Origin: Ilex aquifolium
Taxonomy: Eukaryota; Streptophyta; Magnoliopsida; Aquifoliales; Aquifoliaceae
Direction of reading: 5' to 3'
DNA: 64,000 nucleotides
Assembly (NCBI GenBank): GCA_951799425.1
Contig: OX637393.1
Location: 32,166,244 to 32,230,243 of the forward strand
Of this stretch, positions 59,303-64,000 are shown piece by piece. A program made the position numbers and the translations under genes. The notes beneath the pieces are model-generated. The model was not told the origin of the DNA. It saw nothing but the letters and a program-made list of their open reading frames with translations, and did not search any database. The first letter of the stretch is position 1; every line of letters starts with the position of its first letter.

Positions 59303-59941
59303 ATTATTGTGTCATTCCAAATTTTCAAACTAGTCTAGAGGTTGCCCTCTAGTCTAGGATTATATTCTTCCAATGGAACCTATGAAACAAAAAATCTATT
59401 TGAATATGGCTATAATTGGCTATCTTCCTGCCTTGCTTGGGCTTCAGCCATGTGGCGCCTTCTTAGCAAACTTGGGAATGCCAGGTGTCAATCCATTGAA
59501 TATTTTTGGATTTACATATTTTGGGCTGAACAATATACTAATTTTTCCAATAAGGTTGAATCTTTATCTTATTTCTTGTATTGTAAATCATTAAACCTCT
59601 TTAGTTGATGGAATTTAGTCTTTGAATTTAAGGAGATAAAATGTATATTATTAAATATACTAAATTAAAGTATTTCTGCTCTTGTATTTAGAAGATTTTC
59701 CATTTCCATTTGATTTTTCGGAGCTGGTCATAAATGGGATAAATCTTTTGTATATGAATCTTCTTCGATTTATAAAATTATCTTACTTGCGCTGGAAAAA
59801 AAAAAAGAATTACTGACTTAATCCACATGCAGGCAAAAAGTTTCTAAATTATAAGAGAAAACATTTAGGCCCTCCCTTAGAGTAGAATAAAAAGAATTGA
59901 TTAAATTACAAAAGCAAGAAAAGGCAAGGAAATAATGGTAC

Positions 59942-60221
59942 CTGATGATTCAGAAGAGGAGAAGATTACCCTTTCAACAGCTGCATGAACTGCCACACTC
60001 AAATTTTTTGGGTCAGCTTTGTTAAGGAGCTCAACAGCTCCATGTCTCCTTCTTTTGTCATAAAATATAGCAGCTCCAATATTAGTCCCTACTATGTGCT
60101 CCAGGCTAAACCCGATGTCTGGACCAAGCCCAGTCGCCAACAATGCATACTTGAAAGAGGATTGCCATGTATTCAACCGACTCGGCTGAGTTACAACGGT
60201 CTCCCCAATCCACTCATACGC
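59942..60221 (-). pseudogene. Exon-like host sequence, family not recognised
   Basis: A 280-bp open segment on the minus strand has an AG acceptor before it and GTACC after it. It includes WQSSFKYALLATGLGPDIGF, EHIVGTNIGAAIFYDKRRRH and GAVELLNKADPKNLSVAVHA. The residue mix strongly suggests a real protein. I do not recognise it, and no partner exon is evident nearby (59.3-59.9 and 60.2-61.0 kb are AT-rich). It may be a fragment of a host gene or a captured exon. Confidence 0.5.
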
Positions 60222-60249
60222 CTTTTGAACAACCTATTGATAAATAACA

Positions 60250-61586
60250 CGTGCGAACCTCAAATCGCATAATAAAAAAAATGAAAATATACTAATATAA
60301 TGCGAATAAGTGTATTAAAAATGTGATAGGATAGATAGATATTCAATAATATCTACATGTAGGTCATATAGTTCATTTTTTTCTTAGTAATTCTTCATGC
60401 TATAAGTTTCACCTATTCGGATTCACATTCTTTCCATTACACTTTAAATCAATTTTATTTTATGGTAAATCATCTCCTGTTCATGGGTGGAGGCCCACCT
60501 ATAAAAGTGGATTCCTGGTATATTCATGGTAGTTGATTTATCATTCAGTAAAATTGAATAAAAATGTGATGAAGATGATTTTAATTCCACATGTTCAGTG
60601 GTCTACTATGCTTTATATCTTATTAATTCTATATTAATTTAGTTTAAGATTGCCATGTATCTTAAAACTGAAAATTTGATGGATGTTGTCCCCTGTTCAT
60701 GTTTATTTCACTTCCAACACTACCCCCATATCCCATTCTATGCCGGAACTTGTGTAGAAATCGTCATCGGCCCTTGAGTAATCGTTGAAATTATCATGCT
60801 ACTTCTTCCTAGGACTCTCCCTCTCGAGTTTGGAATGCCGTCTTCTGGTAGAAAATCTTGTGCTGGTGAGTTATTGATGCAGATCGGATCGCAACACAAT
60901 ACTTGATTTCTGATGTCAATATCGAGGTGGATCGAGGCGGTCAAACAGGTTGAATTTTTCTGTGCCACTTTCACATACATGAGTTTCTAAACACCTATGT
61001 CCAATTAGGAACGGTTAAGTAAAATGATCTCATCGCACCCAGAATAGGGAAAGCGACGACCTAGGGTGAATTTTAGGCAAATTTCTTTGTTTAGGGCCTG
61101 AAAAATGTTTTTTTGCCTTTTTTTGATAATTTTTTGTAGTTGAATAACTTTACTGTTTCAAGTCAAAATTAATCGCCGTCAGTTCTGCCTTAATCCAGGT
61201 GATTAGTAGTTTTTAGTATTATAATTAGTTTGGTTGGAAAAATTTGAATCAATAGCCTAATTACATGATTAACGATAATTAGGTTACGTTTGGTTATTTC
61301 CTAATTAGTTTTAGGATTTTAGTGCTATTTAAACTATTGTAAGCCATAGGGATAAGCAGCTTTTGATTATTCAATACAATTGAGAGAGTTTCTCTTTTAT
61401 TCTCAATTTTTCTGTTATTCTTAGGAATCAATAGAGTTATTGAAGTCTTGTAGACTGATATTCTTTGTGAGTCAACAAGCCTAGAGTAGGAATCTAAATC
61501 AATATTTTTGAGCAAATCAACGGTTTATTTTCATTATCCCTTTTCATTCATTATACCATTGTTTTTACCCGCATCCGTACATCAGT
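60250..61586 (+). other. AT-rich DNA and probable 5' LTR end of the chromovirus-like element
   Basis: Nothing is recognised up to about 61000. From about 61240 the sequence has CTATTTAAACT (TATA-like, 61327), a leader with TTATTCTCAATTTTTC, and ends directly before the PBS, as an LTR R-U5 would. Its start could not be located because no second LTR is in the window. Confidence 0.4.
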
Positions 61587-61598
61587 TGGTATCAAAGG
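61587..61598 (+). other. Primer-binding site, initiator tRNA-Met type
   Basis: TGGTATCAAAGG is close to TGGTATCAGAGC, the site common in plant LTR elements. The gag ATG follows at 61619. Confidence 0.7.
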
Positions 61599-61618
61599 TC
61601 AATTATGTTCATGTCACT

Positions 61619-64000
61619 ATGCCACCAAGAAGACAACCTATGGAGGAGCTCTATGAAGCCAAGATCAACGCAAGAGACACGAGGATACAACAACAGTTTC
61701 ATGCTTTAGCCCAACAGATGGCAGCCCTAACTGTTGTTGTTCAATAACAACAACAAGCACAACCATAGAGACGGCCCCAAAATCCATGATGGGTGGAGGA
61801 GGAGACAAAGAGTCTAGCAAACGATGATGATAATCCTTTCATTGATCATCCACTCAGGGTTAGGGAAAAGACGAGCCACTATGCCAGATATCGATTCCTG
61901 ATGATGGGAGTCTGGATTGAAGATTGACCTACTGAATTTTCAAAGCAGTCTACAACCTAAAGAATTCCTTGATTGGATCCACGCAGTTGAGAAAATTTTG
62001 GAGTTCAAGGAGGTGCCTAAGAACAAGAAAATCCCACTGGTAGCAATGAGATTTCACTAAGGATCAGTTGTGTGGTGGCAGCACTCCAAGAAAACTCATC
62101 AAAGGCAAGGGAAAAAGAAGATAGACATGTGGGACAAATTGAAGAAACATATGCGGGAGGCCTTTTTGTCGCATAATTACAAAAATGACCTGAGTACACT
62201 ATTGAGTTTCATCTATTAGTAGCACATAATGACCTGATAGAGATGGAGGACCAATTGGTTTCACATTATATTGGAGGTTTACGACCTCAAATTTAGGATA
62301 ACCTAAATTTGTTCAACCCTTATTCTGTTTTCAAGGTTTATTAGCGTGCCCTCCAATTGAAAAATCAGTTGAGTCAAAAAGTAGGGGAAAAAAATAGTTG
62401 GTCTAGAAACACTACTTTTGGTTATGGAGGAGATAATTTGGTACCATCCAATCGCCCTGGCAACCCACCAGTACCTAGTGGTAGGCAGGCAGGGGTGGGT
62501 GGGCCAGTCATATGACCCACAAGGGCAACTAACAGTATGAAGTGCTTCAAGTGCAATGAGGCAGGCCATAGGATGACAGACAGTCGTATATGATGCTTCT
62601 CAAGTTGAGAGTCTTCCAGAAGAATAGGTGGAAACAGACCAGTGGCTATGGGTGTTCAAATTTCTGATTACCCGCAATTTCCTACCCTACCCGACCTTAC
62701 CCAACCCTATTGATCGGTTTACAGAAAAAATCGGGTAGGAATGCGGAATGTCCATCAAATTTTCATATTCCTATCCTAACCTACCCGTATATATATATAT
62801 TTATTGGAGCAGTTATGATTTTTGATGTGTTTCATATAGTTTAAACCGAAAATAGTTGTTATTGTAATTGTGCAACAATTATGATGGATTGATGTTTATG
62901 CCTTGGGATTTCTTGTGTTTTATTGTAATTGTAATTGTAATTATTTTAGATTTTAGTGTTATTGGTTTATTGTGTTGTTAAATTGGTGCATGTTACTTAA
63001 TTGAATTATTAAAATTATCCAAAAATTAATAACTACAAAACGTGTTTACCCGATTTTCTACCCGACTTTCTACTTGATTAATTTGGACGGAAGTCGTGTA
63101 GGAATACTTCACTTGATCGGGTAAGTTAAGTTAAGAAAAAATTCTTCCACAAAGTATCGGGTAGGAAGACCATATTTTCTACCCGTAAGGTAGGGTGAAC
63201 ACCCCTACCAGTGGCCACTACTTGTGGTTCGGCTAGTATGCTTGACTCCTCGAGTTGGGGATGGGGATGAGTGGTTGCAGAATAATATATTCCATTCCAC
63301 ATGCACTAGAGGCAAAAAAATTTATCGCCTGGTTATTGACTCCGATAGCTATGAGAACGTGGTGGCAGAAGAAGCTATCTAGAAATTGTGCCTACCCACA
63401 TAACAACTCCCCAAAACATATAAATTGGCATGATCAAGAAGGGCAATGAGGTAACAGTCTCCAAACGATGTTTACTATCCTTTTCCATTGGGTCAAAATA
63501 TAAGGATAAGGTGTGGTGTGGTGTGATGTGATTATTATGGATGCGTGTCACCTCCTCTTGGGGAGACTCTGGCAATTTGATTGATCTGTTAGGTATGATG
63601 GGAGGAGGAACACTTATTTGATAACTTTGAGATAGCTCTGTTGACTAGTAGAGAGCTTTCCCCAAAGCCATCATCTTGGGGAACTTCTAATTTATTGTCT
63701 ACGGCCCAATTGAAGAGGATATATATAAATCTAGAGTTGTGTATGTGTTGGTCTGCAAGGAGCAAACTAGCTGAGTTTCTACCCCTAAAGGAATTCAACT
63801 GTACTTGAAGAATTTCAAGATGTCTTTCCGGATGATCTGCCGGATAAGTTACCACCCTTGCGAGATATTTAGCACCAAATCATTTTGATCCTTGGTATAC
63901 TTTCCGAACAAACCACATTATCAGATGACCCCCAAGGAGCATGACGATCTTCGCAGACAAGTAGAGGAGCTTTTAGGCAAGGGGCACATCAAGGAGAGTC
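61619..64000 (+). pseudogene. Chromovirus-like Ty3/gypsy gag-pol start, heavily degenerate, runs off the window
   Basis: Starts MPPRRQPMEELYEAKINARD. Later, in shifting frames, come PKEFLDWIHAVEKILEFKEV, then MWDKLKKHMREAFLSHNY, and a zinc knuckle MKCFKCNEAGHRMTDS whose last Cys is replaced by Ser. After the hAT insertion the protease region (LVIDSDSYENVVAEEAI) and the RT approach (FQDVFPDDLPDKLPPLRDI, then [27 protein letters not shown]) follow to the window end. Order and wording fit CRM/Reina-type chromoviruses. There are numerous stops and frame changes. Confidence 0.82.
62647..63207. mobile_element. hAT MITE (561 bp) with perfect 8-bp target duplication
   Basis: The ends TATGGGTGTTCA and TGAACACCCCTA pair as 12-bp inverted repeats with one mismatch. 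CCAGTGGC flanks both sides (62639-62646, 63208-63215), the 8-bp duplication of hAT elements. The sub-terminal region is rich in TACCCGA/CGGGTA words on both arms. No coding capacity. Confidence 0.9.

Noticed and set aside
60738..60980. 80-codon minus-strand frame
   Set aside because: Composition is ordinary for non-coding DNA, no motif is recognised and no splice context is seen.

Overview
This is nuclear DNA of a flowering plant, most likely a eudicot with a repeat-rich genome. The evidence is one host gene whose GT-AG introns are swollen by transposons, surrounded by nested plant-type Ty3/gypsy elements, MULEs, hAT/PIF-like elements and solo LTRs. The species cannot be named from the sequence. 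I see no rRNA or tRNA gene, CRISPR array or organellar tract.

Layout. (1) 1-6891: 3' part of a Tat-lineage Ty3/gypsy element on the + strand. It has dual RNase H and integrase, a 41-bp tandem repeat, a four-exon gene running antisense to the element, a polypurine tract and a 692-bp 3' LTR. (2) 7628-17813: an ARL1/ARF3-type small GTPase gene with eight coding exons and an intact 182-residue product. Its large introns hold a PIF-like element with gene-like fragments, a MULE-like element with a 9-bp target duplication and a TRIM-like remnant. (3) 17.8-23.7 kb: intergenic MITEs, a hAT-like element and a HOTHEAD/mandelonitrile-lyase-like pseudogene. (4) 23723-30324: a complete 6.6-kb MULE with long TIRs and a 10-bp target duplication. 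It carries a FAR1-type transposase broken by two nonsense codons, plus a syntaxin (SYP3-type) first exon, a WD40-like exon and a LINE piece.

(5) 30.3-64 kb: a nested retrotransposon block. A minus-strand Tat-type element (gag to RNase H at 59.3-53.3 kb, no integrase seen) has a + strand ORF that is now split into 31.6-31.86 and 52.1-53.1 kb. The split was caused by a hAT-like sequence, itself split by an Athila-like element with its own LTR pair (32166-51990). That element was later hit by a ~550-bp insert in RT, a 1.73-kb solo LTR (target duplication CTGAT) and a 4.83-kb LTR-like insertion (target duplication AGTTA). The last holds a TIR element with about 1.1 kb of TA/CA microsatellite. (6) 61-64 kb: start of a decayed chromovirus-like gypsy element, cut by a 561-bp hAT MITE with a perfect 8-bp duplication.

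Only the ARL1 gene looks functional. Everything else is mobile DNA or decayed gene pieces, and each mobile element with recognisable coding capacity carries stop codons or frameshifts. The most notable structures are the gene-carrying MULE with its own transposase, the phase-consistent spliced antisense gene in the first retrotransposon, and clusters of palindromes (CTACCGGTAG, CCTTCCGGAAGG, CGTCCGGACG) at similar places in unrelated LTRs.
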